A stretch of 64,000 nucleotides of DNA. It comes from Datura wrightii. Its lineage: Eukaryota > Streptophyta > Magnoliopsida > Solanales > Solanaceae. Where the stretch lies: positions 129,680,501 to 129,744,500 of the forward strand of contig JASDFA010000007.1 in NCBI GenBank assembly GCA_035772735.1, in the 5' to 3' direction. How positions within the stretch are numbered: the stretch's first letter is position 1; each line of letters opens with the position of its first letter. Below are positions 23,338 to 34,900 of this stretch, in pieces. Under the pieces are notes generated by a model. That model saw only the letters and a program-made list of their open reading frames with translations, searched no databases and was not told where the DNA came from. The position numbers and the translations under genes were made by a program.

Positions 23338-24689
23338 AAAACAGTTATTTCAGGGCCTTACTTTAAGTTACTCAATTCATTTTTTTTACTTAGAGTGCAA
23401 CTAGGTGTTCAGAGGCTGATTCTTTGACAAAATCAAATGAACATAATCAAGTACAAAAAAATAACTGAGCATAATGAGTTGTATTCAAATAGTTATTCCC
23501 TCTTATATTGACCTCTCTTGTCTTAAAATATGAGTTCATGTGGGCAAAGAAAAAAATTAAAAAAATGACAAATATTGGATAGAAATACAGGAGAGCAGGT
23601 TCTACTCATATTTGGGTTTAGACACCTACTCTTATCTTAGTTTACTAATAAATGATCAATGCCCATAAACACCTAGCTCGAAACTGCATAAACCCCTCAT
23701 ATTATTAAAAGGCATGATCATATTCACCTACTATAACTTGAAAGTGACATTGCACATTACTTTGATATTGCTAACTGATTTGAACCCATTTAGACATATA
23801 AGTGTTTGAGAAAGAGAAAGGAAAAAAAAAATACCATATGATAAAAACATACAAACTTAATAGGTTGAATACCTTTAGAACTGAGCTCTTAATATGCTTT
23901 TACTATTTTTATTAAACTGCAACCTCATAAAAAGAAGTTAGTTAAAGGGAGCCAAAAATAAAAAGGCTTTTCTAACAGAAAAGGAAAAGCTTTCAATAGT
24001 CATTTCTCATAATTTAACAACAAATTTACTATCCTCTTGCGACTAGATGGCTAAAAGAAACATTGGTAAGTTCTTGTAATGGATACATCAGTTAAAAAAG
24101 GGACACACACTTGACTGGAATAAAACAACCGCAACTTCTCAAGCTCAACTCTTCGAACTAGTAACTAATGCTACTTTATCAACTAACTAACTCAGTTAGA
24201 TGAAATAAACTCACAAGATACTGAAGCAACATAATAAATCACTCAAAATAATTTGTGTCATCTAACGAGGCTCTATGTTCATTTGAACGAACTAAAAGCT
24301 TCTTACATTTCTTGATTAGGTGTTATTGTCATATATCTATACACACTCGAAAATCCAAAGCCTCAACATCCATAGTACATTTTTCATGACAGTTTAAAAA
24401 CTACATACAAAACACATAACCAACAAAGAGTCAACTAAAGTATTACAAATCATTCCTCTATTACCTTAACGCAATCAAGCAACTCTCATCAACTGACTGA
24501 CTAGATCGAAATACTCAACTACTAACCAGATGAAAACCGAAAACAAGATAATTAAGAGAGAAATTGCTTGTTTCCTGTCGGCGTGCAATGATTGAGGTCA
24601 TTGAGGGCATCGAGTCTCAGGCTGGCCTCTCCGACTCCAGTTGCAAGTGACAAGCGGACAATAAATTGAGCAAGCTTGTGGTAGAAAAA

Positions 24690-24866
24690 TAGATAATTAC
24701 ACTTGTACAACCAAATAGTAAGATTGTAATTACACTGTAATTACATCATGAAAAATAAATGGGTCATTGTAATTACTATACTGTGTAATTACTAGGCTAT
24801 GTAATTACTACCCTGGTAATTACACCTATTCCAATTACACCGTCACTTTCCAAACAGACCCAAGTC
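24690..24866. repeat. AATTACA-rich MITE-like repeat
   Basis: At least eight GTAATTACA or TAATTACT-type motifs within 180 bp, many in inverted pairs. It ends in ACTTTCCAAACAGACCC. It is present only in copy B of the direct repeat, which marks it as an insertion. The ends were not fixed. Confidence 0.45.
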
Positions 24867-25254
24867 TAACTAGAAAAAGACTGTCTCTATTACTTTCAGA
24901 AGAGAATTGTTGGTTTTACCGACGAACTACGTGGAGAAATAGACCTTATTTCTTTGATTTGAAGCAAGATTTTTGGAAAGTAACAATTTCATTCAGTTCA
25001 TTTTCGGAAAACTTGATGGTCGCAGATTAGTTCATTCTGTGCCACCAGTAGCCTCAACTTTTACACAGAAAGTTTTTTTTTAATTTTTAGGATAAAATTT
25101 TCACACTCATTAAGAAAAAATTAATAGGAATGATAATTTGTCTAATATAACCCTATTAATTTTTTGAAAACATACAATAATAATTTTCTTTTTTCATATT
25201 TTAGAATGACTTTAAGTACTAAGGATTGAATTAAAAAAAATATAATCAATTATC

Positions 25255-25391
25255 CTTTTTTTTTTTGCTTTTTAAAAAAAAATTAGGGGTAGGGGAAGGG
25301 GAAATGGGGAAGGGATTATAATGTGGGGAATCGAATCCTCACCAATAAGTGGGAGTTTAGGTAGCCAACAAACTGAGCTACTAAGATTCCC
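25255..25391 (-). mobile_element. tRNA-derived SINE 1
   Basis: On the minus strand it opens GGGAATCTTAGTAGCTCAGT, with a box A like TAGCTCAGTTTGTTGG and a box B like GAGGATTCGATTCCCC at normal tRNA spacing. It ends in an A-rich tail (the T run at 25255-25264). Flanks AATCAATTATC (25244-25254) and AATTAATTATC (25392-25402) form an 11-bp target-site duplication with one mismatch. It is absent from direct-repeat copy A, so it inserted after that duplication or was lost there. Confidence 0.8.
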
Positions 25392-26119
25392 AATTAATTA
25401 TCTTTTGAATTTTATAACTAGAAAGTATTTTCAAACAACTATTTTTAATATAACATACAATTGAAATGAAACGAAAAAATATTAGAAAGAAAAAATATCC
25501 TATTTTCGCAGGTCCTACTGTCATAATTTGGTGTCTATATGTTATTCTAGAGTTTTTAACTCTAGCAAAATTTACAAACAAAAGAAACAAGATTTATAAC
25601 TCTATATAATGGTAATATGATCCTTATCTTAGCAAAAATTGCTAGAACATGAAGACCCTATGTTGAGTTCGTGAATTTGAGTTGAGTTTTGAGAGCAAAC
25701 ATTGTATTTATATCAAAGGTGTACAAATTAGCTTGCAATACACCTCGATTACTTCACAAGCTACCTACTACCTCACCAGCACCACCAAAAATTAGGTGAA
25801 TGGAAAAAGAACCTCCTATCATTTTGGGAACAAACATGAGCCACAAGTGAAAAACATACGGGGGGAGGGAGCTTAGTAATCAATTATAGGGAGAGAGAAA
25901 TCTAAGTCTGAGTACAAAAATAAGTATATTTAAGCTTCTCTTGTAGTTTTGACCTAGGGTACGGAACACAGTACCTAGAAGAAAATTCTACCAAAATTAC
26001 CCAAATGCATAACACCGACATCCAGAACTTGAAATAGAAGAATTTTCAAGTCAAACAAATTAGAGGGAAGGATAGAATTACTGAAGAGACTTGAGGATTT
26101 AGAATAAATTTTTCTTCCT

Positions 26120-26540
26120 CTATGAAGCTGAAAATAAACTTCAATATACTTCTTGCATAAAAATCATTCTCCATAGTTTTCACTTCTACCTCAATATCTG
26201 AAAATCATCTTTTATTATTACTAAAAAAAAGGAGGAAAAATATGGAAAATACCACCATTCCACAAGGTTATTGATGGACGACATAGACAATATTACCCTG
26301 AAATAAAAATTTTAAACTCCCAAGAAAATAGACATCAAAGGTAATATGATGGGAGAATGAGATTGATGACTCAGTAGTTTCTGTAATAAGGTCTAATGAG
26401 TAAGGAGTTCAAGAAATAGTTGGCATGGTTTATGACACGAACACCCTAAAAAACACCCTTTTTTTAGTTTTTTCTCTCATAGATCAACTAAGTTCATGTA
26501 ACTACGTGTAGGCTTACTCACAGAACGTAAGCCAACAACT
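26120..26540. other. AT-rich, nothing recognised
   Basis: No ORF or RNA gene. The right end (26528-26540) is one copy of the target duplication of SINE 2. Confidence 0.35.
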
Positions 26541-26741
26541 CTTTTTTTTGTGATAATGGGGAACTCTCCGAAGGCACGGGGCATGGTTTGAAGCTCAGTG
26601 GGTAGTGGGCCCACTGCTCTACCCTTCTCCACTTAAAATACTCAGGCTTTTGTCTGCGGTAGTGTTCAAACCCATGGCGTGTGCCTAACTCAAGTCACGT
26701 GCTATACTCTTACCACTAGACCAAAGCCCTGGGTGCACACC
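26541..26741 (-). mobile_element. tRNA-derived SINE 2
   Basis: On the minus strand the start reads CCCAGGGCTTTGGTCTAGTG, with box A TGGTCTAGTGG and box B GGGTTTGAACACT. An unrelated body follows and then an A-rich tail (T run at 26542-26549). Flanks TAAGCCAACAACT (26528-26540) and TAAGCCAATAGTTCT (26742-26756) are a slightly diverged target duplication. It is a different family from SINE 1. Confidence 0.8.
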
Positions 26742-27869
26742 TAAGCCAATAGTTCTAATGAGATCAACAACAACAAACTGGTCAATTACATTTTTAGAAG
26801 ATTGAAAAAGGTTCAAATTCTTTCTTTTTGAGGATGGAAGAGAAGAATTTTATTTAGCAGGAAAGAGCAAGGAAAGAGTAGTTCAAGGCTGACGATGTAG
26901 TTGAATCACCGTGTATACCCTTTGACATTTATAAAACTTTTATTTCTCCAAGGTTGCAGATGACTAATGAAACATGAACACATATTCGAAGCACGATCTA
27001 TCTCTCTTGTTTCTAGGACTCCTCTATTCCAACTCAATGGCTTCTCTAAAGAGCATTTAATTATAAGTTACATCTAACACTTACTCGGGACAAGTAAGCA
27101 AATGAAAGTCAAAGGTTTCCAATAGAATTAAATTTTCTGCAACACAACCTCTTAGTATCCAAAGAGATCAAATAATACAATTAAAAAATCCAACTATCTG
27201 GGTGAAGAAATAACACATTGAGTTGCTTTCATTTTCCAACTTGTAGGCAGTAGGCCAATGAAACTCTTTTTAGGGTCCCTTCTCCCACCGCACCACCAAG
27301 TTAGCTTTTCTATCACCACATCATCTCTTCCCACCATTCCCCACCCTCCTAGCCACCACAATCTAATACTTTAGCAAATAGGTTCTTATCAGGAAAAAAA
27401 TATTTAAGAAAATTAAATTTTTATTGGTTCAATTTGGACTTGGAGGCTGTTTGGTTTTTGCGAATTTTAACTAGCTTTAGCACCAAAGTATTGAAAAGCA
27501 CTTTTTTAAGTGCAGCTAATGAAATTTCGAATAACCAATTACGTGTTTGGATAGAAGTGCTGGAGCTGAAAATAGACAGATGGCGTATTTGGTAAAAAAG
27601 TATTTGATAAATACCTCTTCTATTGAAATGATCAAAATGCCCTTAATATTGTTAACACTAAATGAGCTTAACCTAAATGGAATAAAGAAGTACACATAGG
27701 GAAAGCAAAGCTCTTTATAGAGGAGCCTAATCAAAATGAAATAAGGAAAAGTGATAATTACAAAGTTTTTAGTTATTAAACAGTTATTCTGAATATTTAA
27801 TTAAACCATAAATGTTGATACATTCTTAATCTTTTTGAAAGTGGTAACTTAATATATCATTGAGCAAAA
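26742..27869. other. AT-rich flank with a hAT-MITE-like stretch
   Basis: No gene seen. At about 27446-27660 the wording CTGTTTGGTTTTTGCG, AAAGCACTTTTTTAAGTGCA, GTGTTTGGATAGAAGTGC and CAAAATGCCC resembles a very common Solanaceae hAT-type MITE, strongly diverged (from memory). No clear terminal inverted repeats were fixed. Confidence 0.35.
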
Positions 27870-27947
27870 ATAAATAGTACATGAGTAGTATTGCACCTTA
27901 TTTGCATCAATCTATTGAGTCCTATGATCTTTATATCTATAATGTGT

Positions 27948-30900
27948 CTAGAACATCAATAATAGAGATTGGATCATTGACCCAAATTTGATTACACCAA
28001 CACTCAAAAGCAGCATGCAGTTCAGCTTGATCTGTTGCATACTGATCTCTAGATTTTCAAAGCATCTAGAGTTTCTTCCTCTCCACATGGTCCACCAGAT
28101 GCTAGCATGCATCATTCTCCATCTGTTCTTGTCGCTGCTGATTAGGTTGGTGCGTCCTCCTATAAGCTTTTCCAACTTTTAAGATCCATTTACCCTTGTC
28201 CAGCCACTAGAGTCTGTCTTTTACCTACTGTTGGCAACCACTAAGCTGATCTATTGCTCTTAAGAACTCAGACACTCTTTCTAGCTCCCAATCATTGAAC
28301 TATCTTCTAAAGATGAGGTTCAAACCATTCTGTGTCCACATTTCTGTTATAGTGCTCTGCTGATTTTGGATAATGTTGTCTTTCCAGAACTTAGTCCTCT
28401 CACTGTTATGCACCTTGATCTTAGTATATTGCTTTAGTTCTTCCCACAGTCCTCTGATGGATCTCCATAAGTTCATTCCATCAGGAGTTTTAACTTCCTT
28501 TGTCATCCATTTGTCTTCCTCTTCATATTTTGCTTTGATGATCCTCTCCCATGGTAAATCATTGTTGTTAGCCAATTTCCAAAGCCATTTTACCCTAAGT
28601 GCTGTAGGGTGGTTCTTTAGATTTTTGATTCTCAGCCCCCCATATATCTTATCTATTGTCAGTGCTTCCCATTTGACCAGATTGTTCCCCTTTCTTCTTT
28701 GTTTCCTTACCATAAGAATTTTCTTCTAATTTTATCCAATATGTTGATCACCCCTCCTGGGATTGGGAACAGTGACCTTTCCATGTGGCCAACTTCTTTT
28801 CACACTTCTCCACCACTCCATTTCATATCTCTACTGATTTGGATTTAGCTCCTTTAGGCATACCAAGGTAGGTTGTTGGGAGAGCACCAACCTCCCCCCA
28901 ATATAACACTTAATTCCTCCATGTTTGACACACTGTTGACTGGGTATAGAAAATTCTTCAATTAATATATAATCGATAAATACCTTCAAATAGCACTAGG
29001 ATCATTCTGAGATACTTCAACTGTTCTCCTTCAGCTCCACAGAAAATAAGAGTGTCATCTACATACTGTAGATGGGTGACTTCTAAGCATACCTGTCCTT
29101 CCCTGGCCACCTCAAATCCTTTGATCCATTCCCTGTTGTTGGCTATTTTGATCATGTCATTAAAACCCTCAGTTTCTAACAAGAATAGAAATGGTGATAA
29201 GGGATCTCTTTGTCTGATTCCTTTTTGTGCTCTAAAGAAGCCAGCGAGTGTACCATTCACAAGAACGGAGAAACATACTGTTGACATGCAGTGCCTTACC
29301 CATTGTATCCTCCTCTACACAAATCCCATCTTCTCCAAAATGCCCATAAAATAGTTCCAGTTGACATTATCATAAGTCTTTTCTATGTCTAACTTGCATA
29401 GAACTCCAGCTCTTCCTTGCTTCATTCTAGCACCCACTGCTTTATTGGCTATAAGGACATCATCCATGATTTGTATTCCTTTAACAAACGTCATCTATTG
29501 TGAGTCTACCAACCTTGCCATCACTCCTTTTAGTATCTCTGTTAACACATTGGAGATTATCTTATAGATGCTACCAATGAGACTTATAGGCCTGAAGTCT
29601 CTCAACTCTACAGCTCCTTTCTTTTTTGGAATGAGGGCAATGAATGTTGCATTGAAGCTTCTCTAAAAATTTCCTAGCTTAAAATAACTTTGGAAAGTGT
29701 TCATAATGTCCAACTTTACCGCCTCCCAATACTTTATAAATAATCCCATTGTGAAGCCATCAGGTCCCGGAGCTTTATCCATTGCACACATTTTAATACC
29801 TTTAAGAACCTCTTCTTCCTCAAATATCCTTTTTAGATTCTCCCTCTCCTCTAATGATAGAACTAGAAAATTTGGAAATAAGATTGAGGGTCTCTAATGT
29901 ACCTCTTCCATGTATAGTTTCTGGTAGAATGCCACAATCTCCCCTTTAATTCTTCTTTCATCCTTAGTGATTTCCCTTTGAATATTAAGTTGTTCAATAA
30001 TATTGTATCTTTTGTGGGCATTTGCTATCTTTTGAAAATACTTTGTGTTCCTAGCCCCCTCTTTAAGCCAAAGCACCCTTGATCTTTGTATCTAAGCAAT
30101 TTCTTCCTTCTTGATCAGCTCCTTATATTATAATAGTAATTATCCCTTCCTGATGATTTCCTCTTCTGTCAGCACCCTATTTTTTGTCACTGTGTCCAGT
30201 TCTGCCAGTTTTGCAAGCAGTTCTTTCCTCTGAGCTCCCAGGTTTCCTTGACCACCTTTGCTCCATTCCTTTAGCTTATATTTTAGTGCCTTCAACTTAC
30301 AAGCTAGGATGAATTCAGGTTTCCCATTACATATAAAAGTGTCCTGCCATTCCTTCACTCTATCAATAAACCCCTCAATCTCTAGCCAGTAGTTCTCAAA
30401 CTTGAAGTAACCATTTGTTTTGTTCCAAGATCCTCCCTGTAAGGCAATAGGTACATGATCTAAAGTAATTCTCTATAATGAAAATATCTTTATGTTGTTA
30501 AAAGCATTCATCCCATTCTTCAGAGAATAGGGTTCTATCAAGTCTTGAAGCTGCTTCATGTGTGTCTTCTTTAAACCATGTAAGTGTTGAATTCTCCATT
30601 AGTAGATCAATCAATCTCATGTCTTCAATGAAGTCTGAAAATTCCTTCATTCCTTTTTCCTAGTTACACAGTTTTTTTTTCTGAAGCATATCTGCTCACA
30701 TTGAAGTCCCCGCACACGAACCATAGTCCTTCCACAATATCTCTGATAGCCCCAAATTCCTCCCAAAACAGTTTCCTTTTGATGTAATAGTTAGGAGCAT
30801 GCACTCCAGTGATGTGACAAGAAAAATTGCATAGTTGAGTTATAAATTTACAGGTCAAGAAGTAAACTCCCATCTCCAGTATTTCTCCTTTCCAGGACCT

Positions 30901-31130
30901 GCTGTCCCACATCATCATTATTCCCCCTCTCATGCCACTGGCTTCTAAGCAAGCAAATTTTATCCATATTCCACCCTATATTTGTTTCACTATTTTTGTC
31001 AGGTCACCCTCCATTTTTATTTCCTAAAAGCAATAAATGTCTGTGTTCTAGTCCAGCCCCATCCTTCTAACCAACCTTCTTTTTTCTCTATTTTTGAGTC
31101 CCCTAACATTCCATGATACAATTTTGAACT
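27948..31130 (-). pseudogene. LINE ORF2: endonuclease and reverse transcriptase
   Basis: The endonuclease starts with SWNVRGLKNREKRR (about 31115) and shows WFVCGDFNVSRYASEK (about 30710), the metal-binding D-N block of APE-type nucleases. Reverse transcriptase has QRDPLSPFLF (about 29205) and the catalytic LQYVDDTLIF (about 29065, YVDD kept). The 3' region has GGLRIKNL and RVKWLWKLAN (about 28625-28570) and the terminal WWTMWRGRN block (about 28085). Stops and frameshifts divide it into at least seven ORFs, so it is inactive. Typical plant L1 ORF2 is about 1300 residues; the region is the right size for one with small losses. Confidence 0.85.
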
Positions 31131-31377
31131 TTATTAGACCCCAATCAAACCAATTCTCCCCTTATTCCTGTCCCCTTTTCTTTTGAATTTGATATCAAAG
31201 TCTACCAATATTTTTTAATTCCTGAGCTCCCTTAAACCTGGTCTCTCTTCTAATAGCTTTTGACTCTATTTTTCTTGTTTCCCTACTACTGTTGACTTGT
31301 AGTAATAGTTCCAGAGCTTCTTCTTCATGTCCTTGAAAGTTTTCCCCTAAAATTTTCTCGATCTTTAATAAATTTTG

Positions 31378-31941
31378 TTAGACACATGCCAATGTCTCTC
31401 TTTCTTTGTCTTGAATTGTTAATTGAGGCTGAACTATAAGTGGCCTCGCGTCCTTAATCTCCCAGCAATATGTTGAAGGATCTTGCATCATAATAATCAT
31501 GTTGTTCCTCCTTTCACTATCCTTTCTCTGTACTTCTTTTTCTTTCCTCGGGTCTTCTATCTCATTCACAGTTACCGATGTTTCCATCTTCAGACCTTCA
31601 ATGTGGCTTAACAATTTTGCCACATAAGTTTTCTCCTCGGCCGGAAAATTTTCTTCTTCAGCTGCTTGGAATCCTCCGCTGTGAAAGCTTTGGTCTCCAT
31701 ACTCTTTTACTTTGTTGAAAATGACTTGGGCCGAGAAGTCTGGCCCAATAGTCTTTACCCCTGTAACCAAAGAATTGGGCTTGTGTGTGTGGTCCAGTGA
31801 GGTATTTTCATTTAAATGATCTATGTGTCTCACACGTGCTACACCCTTTTCATTTCTACTAGTTTTCTCTGAAAGACCCACATGTCGACTGATTGTCAAA
31901 TCCCTAAATTGGTGGGATTTATGTACTTGTTGTAAGTGGGT
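31378..31941 (-). pseudogene. LINE ORF1, C-terminal part
   Basis: An open 173-codon stretch (31899-31378) that is charged and low in recognisable motifs. It fits the poorly conserved tail of plant LINE ORF1 by position only: it follows the DUF4283 part found at 36543-37245 once the solo LTR between them is removed, and ORF2 starts about 250 bases further on. Confidence 0.6.
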
Positions 31942-34900
31942 TGTTACACCCCGAAAATCTTATTTATTTTGTTTGATAATTATTTGATATTTGTATGTCA
32001 TATTAAGAGAATTATGGGTTGTAGGTTGTCCATAGGTGAGGAGGAAAACATGTGCAAAGGGAAAAATGAAGAGTATGTGAAGTTTGTAAATAAGGGTCAA
32101 CTTTAAATGAACATATCTCCAAATATATAATGATTCAGAGGTCCTATATCCTATCAAATGAAAGATATTTGAGTCTAGTTTACAGTGAAAAAACCGCTCG
32201 TTAATTGGAGTTCGGAGTAAAAAATTATGCTCGTTTGAAGACAGCACTGTCGCCTGAAAAATCGCCTATGCGCGTGGGGGCCGAAACAGGCAGGCAGCAG
32301 GTGCAAGGGCGCGTCACACGGCGCCGCACGCGGGCACCGCCCAACCTTCCTATATGAAGTAATTTTGAGCTAAAAAGCTCATTTCTACTCCGTTTCACCT
32401 CATTCTTTTTCAAAATTCGCAGAATTAAAAGCTATATCCAATGGTGAAAATAAATCCCAGGTAATAAATTGTATGGATAGGTCAAATTTTATTATAGTCC
32501 AAGCTTGAAAGGGTTTCTTATGTCGTGAGCTTCTAATCATTGAGTTGTTGCATTTTTGGCTGCCAAGATGCTGCATTTTTGGGCAGTAGGAAGGTGAAGT
32601 TCTAACTCCATATTGGTGAGAGTTGAGTACAAAAGGAGGTGGTTTTTTTACTCTTTAAATTATCATGAATTAACAAGTTATGTTGGAAGTGAAGTTGGAA
32701 CTTATGTGTTGCTTGGGTGTGTGTTGTTGCTGTGGTTTGGAAGCATGGTTGCTACATTTTTGGAACGGAATTTAGCTGAAGAGGAACCCCATATGGGCAG
32801 GGGTTATACACAAGTGAAAGATAAGTGTTCCTACTTGGTTTATCCGCTCAAATTCGCAAGATAAAATAAGGAAATGACGTAAAGTCAATATGTGTTTTAT
32901 GTGATATTTGACTGGGGTTTCTGCCCATTTTTGGGAGGTTGTTACAGCTGTATAGATGCTGGAATTTATCCAAAATGTGGAAGGAATACACCACACATTT
33001 GGGGAGGTTAAACACCAAAAGCACGTAAGCGAAACTCTCTTGAATTGCCTCAAGTTTAAGACGCCTAAGGTACGTAGGATTGCCGAAAATTATATTATGA
33101 TGTGGCTGTTTGGTTGTACGTTTTGGGACATGAATTGTGACTCGGAACTTGTCATAAACAGTACTCATTCCATGTAGTGTAAGTAAGGAAGTTAAAGGTG
33201 TCGGAGTTTCTAGCAAGCGGGAGAAATTGGCTAAAAAGACGCGACAAAGTGAGGTATGTAAAGGCGTCCCTTTTCTTATTTTCCAAGCACAAAATCTTGT
33301 TGTTGATCGGGCCAATGATCCTATGTTTTGTGTTCCTATTGAGGCGTACATGATTCTGCCCAAAGTATTAGAGATACTTCATAGAAGGCTTGAAGAGTTA
33401 AATATGCTTGAAGTGAACAAATGTGATGTGAAAGGCGTATTGTTTACGATTTTTATTGTTGTAGTTGTAAATCGAGTCTGAAGTCCCTTCAGAATGGGCA
33501 CCGTGAGTTGGTCCTTTATATTATTTCATGAATGTGATATCAAATGTGTTCAAAATTCTAGTTGCTATGTGAAATTGGTAAAAAGGCAAGAAGACAACAC
33601 GCGAATGAACTTAACGCTAGAATACAATTTTAAGCTAAATAAGGGTAAATGAGAACAACGAAATGAAAATGCCTTACAATAGTTATCCACCCTCTTATGA
33701 ACAAGTTCTAAGGTATATAAGTCCAATAGGAGATTCCTTGATTTCTCTCCCTTTATCTAACTGACTAGTTAACAAGTTTTCGAACAAATCGATACATTGA
33801 ACTTGAAAGATAGAACTCGAATGTGTAAATTATTGATATTTCTATGAAACCATCTTTATGGGAAGTTTATACAGAATTTTTTTAATGTTAGCAGGTTATA
33901 CGAAAATAAATATATATTTACTCTTATGCCTATGTTCAAGTTACACGCTAGGGCAACAAGAATTGTCTTTAGAGTGTCGCCGTAAATTTATTGTAACTCT
34001 TGTGCTATCTGAACCTCCTGAGAGTCGACATGGCATTAAGTTAAATAAGTGATATAAATATGTTATGTAGTAATAATATAATGAATATTAGGTGACGACC
34101 TTATATAAACCAGCTAGAGTTGAACGTTTGTAAAATAGTAACTTAAGTTAAAGAGAAGCTCTCTGCTATACCCCTAAACGTTTATGTTAAGTTATCGATT
34201 CTAAGCGTTGAAATTGTCTTCCATGACCGAAAGGGTGATCCTAGGAGCTTCTAATCCATTTATAATGATGTAAGGTTTCGTAAGCTCCTCGGTTAATTAC
34301 AAATTTGTGAAAGTCAACCCAACGTCGTCCGAATTATGGTTATAAGTCTTTATTTGCCTATAAGGCAACACTTGGAGAGTTGCTTATGAATTCTCAAGTT
34401 GAACAAATCCAAATATCATATTCTTAAGTAATGTCTTCCAGTCCCTAAGTTATGTTGAAGTGTGTTATGCTAATCTAAGAAGTTTTCAAGAGACCATATT
34501 CCGAGAATCCCGCTAATGTCTCGATCAAGTATTTGAAGTTGCGTGCTAGCCTAAGAACTTACGTCTTTATATGTCTTTCTAGTAAGAAGTCTTAATGTAT
34601 ATGATTTTCATATTATAACATACAGTTGAATTTTTTCAATTATATTCAAGTGACGCGTCTATATGCTTAGATCTTGTTCAATTATTATTTGAATTCCCTA
34701 AATTCAGAGGAGAGATTCTCCCATGTACCAATGTTCCTAATGTCTAAGTAAGTATAAGCACAAGCTATGAGAATGATCAGTTAAGCTTAGAAATTCTAAT
34801 CCCAGGAAGTCACCTAGAGGTCACTCAACTAACTAAATATGAGTTTATACGTTATACAGAAGTCTCATACATTGTATGTCTATAATTCAACTCTCAGCTC

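Larger units (their letters stand above)
23338..26119 (+). repeat. Direct repeat, copy B (about 2.8 kb)
   Basis: Partner of copy A in the same orientation, 8.3 kb downstream. The copy-specific middle (24689-25604) is partly explained by two insertions: an AATTACA-rich repeat at about 24690-24866 and a SINE at 25255-25391. Outside them the two copies follow each other with scattered substitutions and short indels. Confidence 0.7.
27870..31941 (-). mobile_element. L1-type LINE, 3' segment (ORF2 and end of ORF1)
   Basis: This is the largest of three segments of one LINE read on the minus strand: 49975-49280, 37245-36543 and 31941-27870. It contains the C-terminal part of ORF1 and a full but broken ORF2. 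The right edge at 31941 is the TGGGT duplicated by the solo LTR next to it. The 3' end near 27870 is approximate, since no clear poly(A) tail was seen. Confidence 0.8.

Noticed and set aside
25290..25391. A tRNA gene
   Set aside because: Has box A and box B but no intact cloverleaf, carries an A-tail and a target duplication; called a SINE.
14998..26119. A complete LTR retrotransposon with 2.6-kb LTRs
   Set aside because: No TG...CA ends, no primer-binding site, no polypurine tract and no coding interior; kept as direct repeats only.
32848..33363. 171-codon minus ORF in the 4.6-kb LTR
   Set aside because: No recognisable domain, overlaps equally long plus-strand ORFs, lies within an LTR bounded by target duplications.
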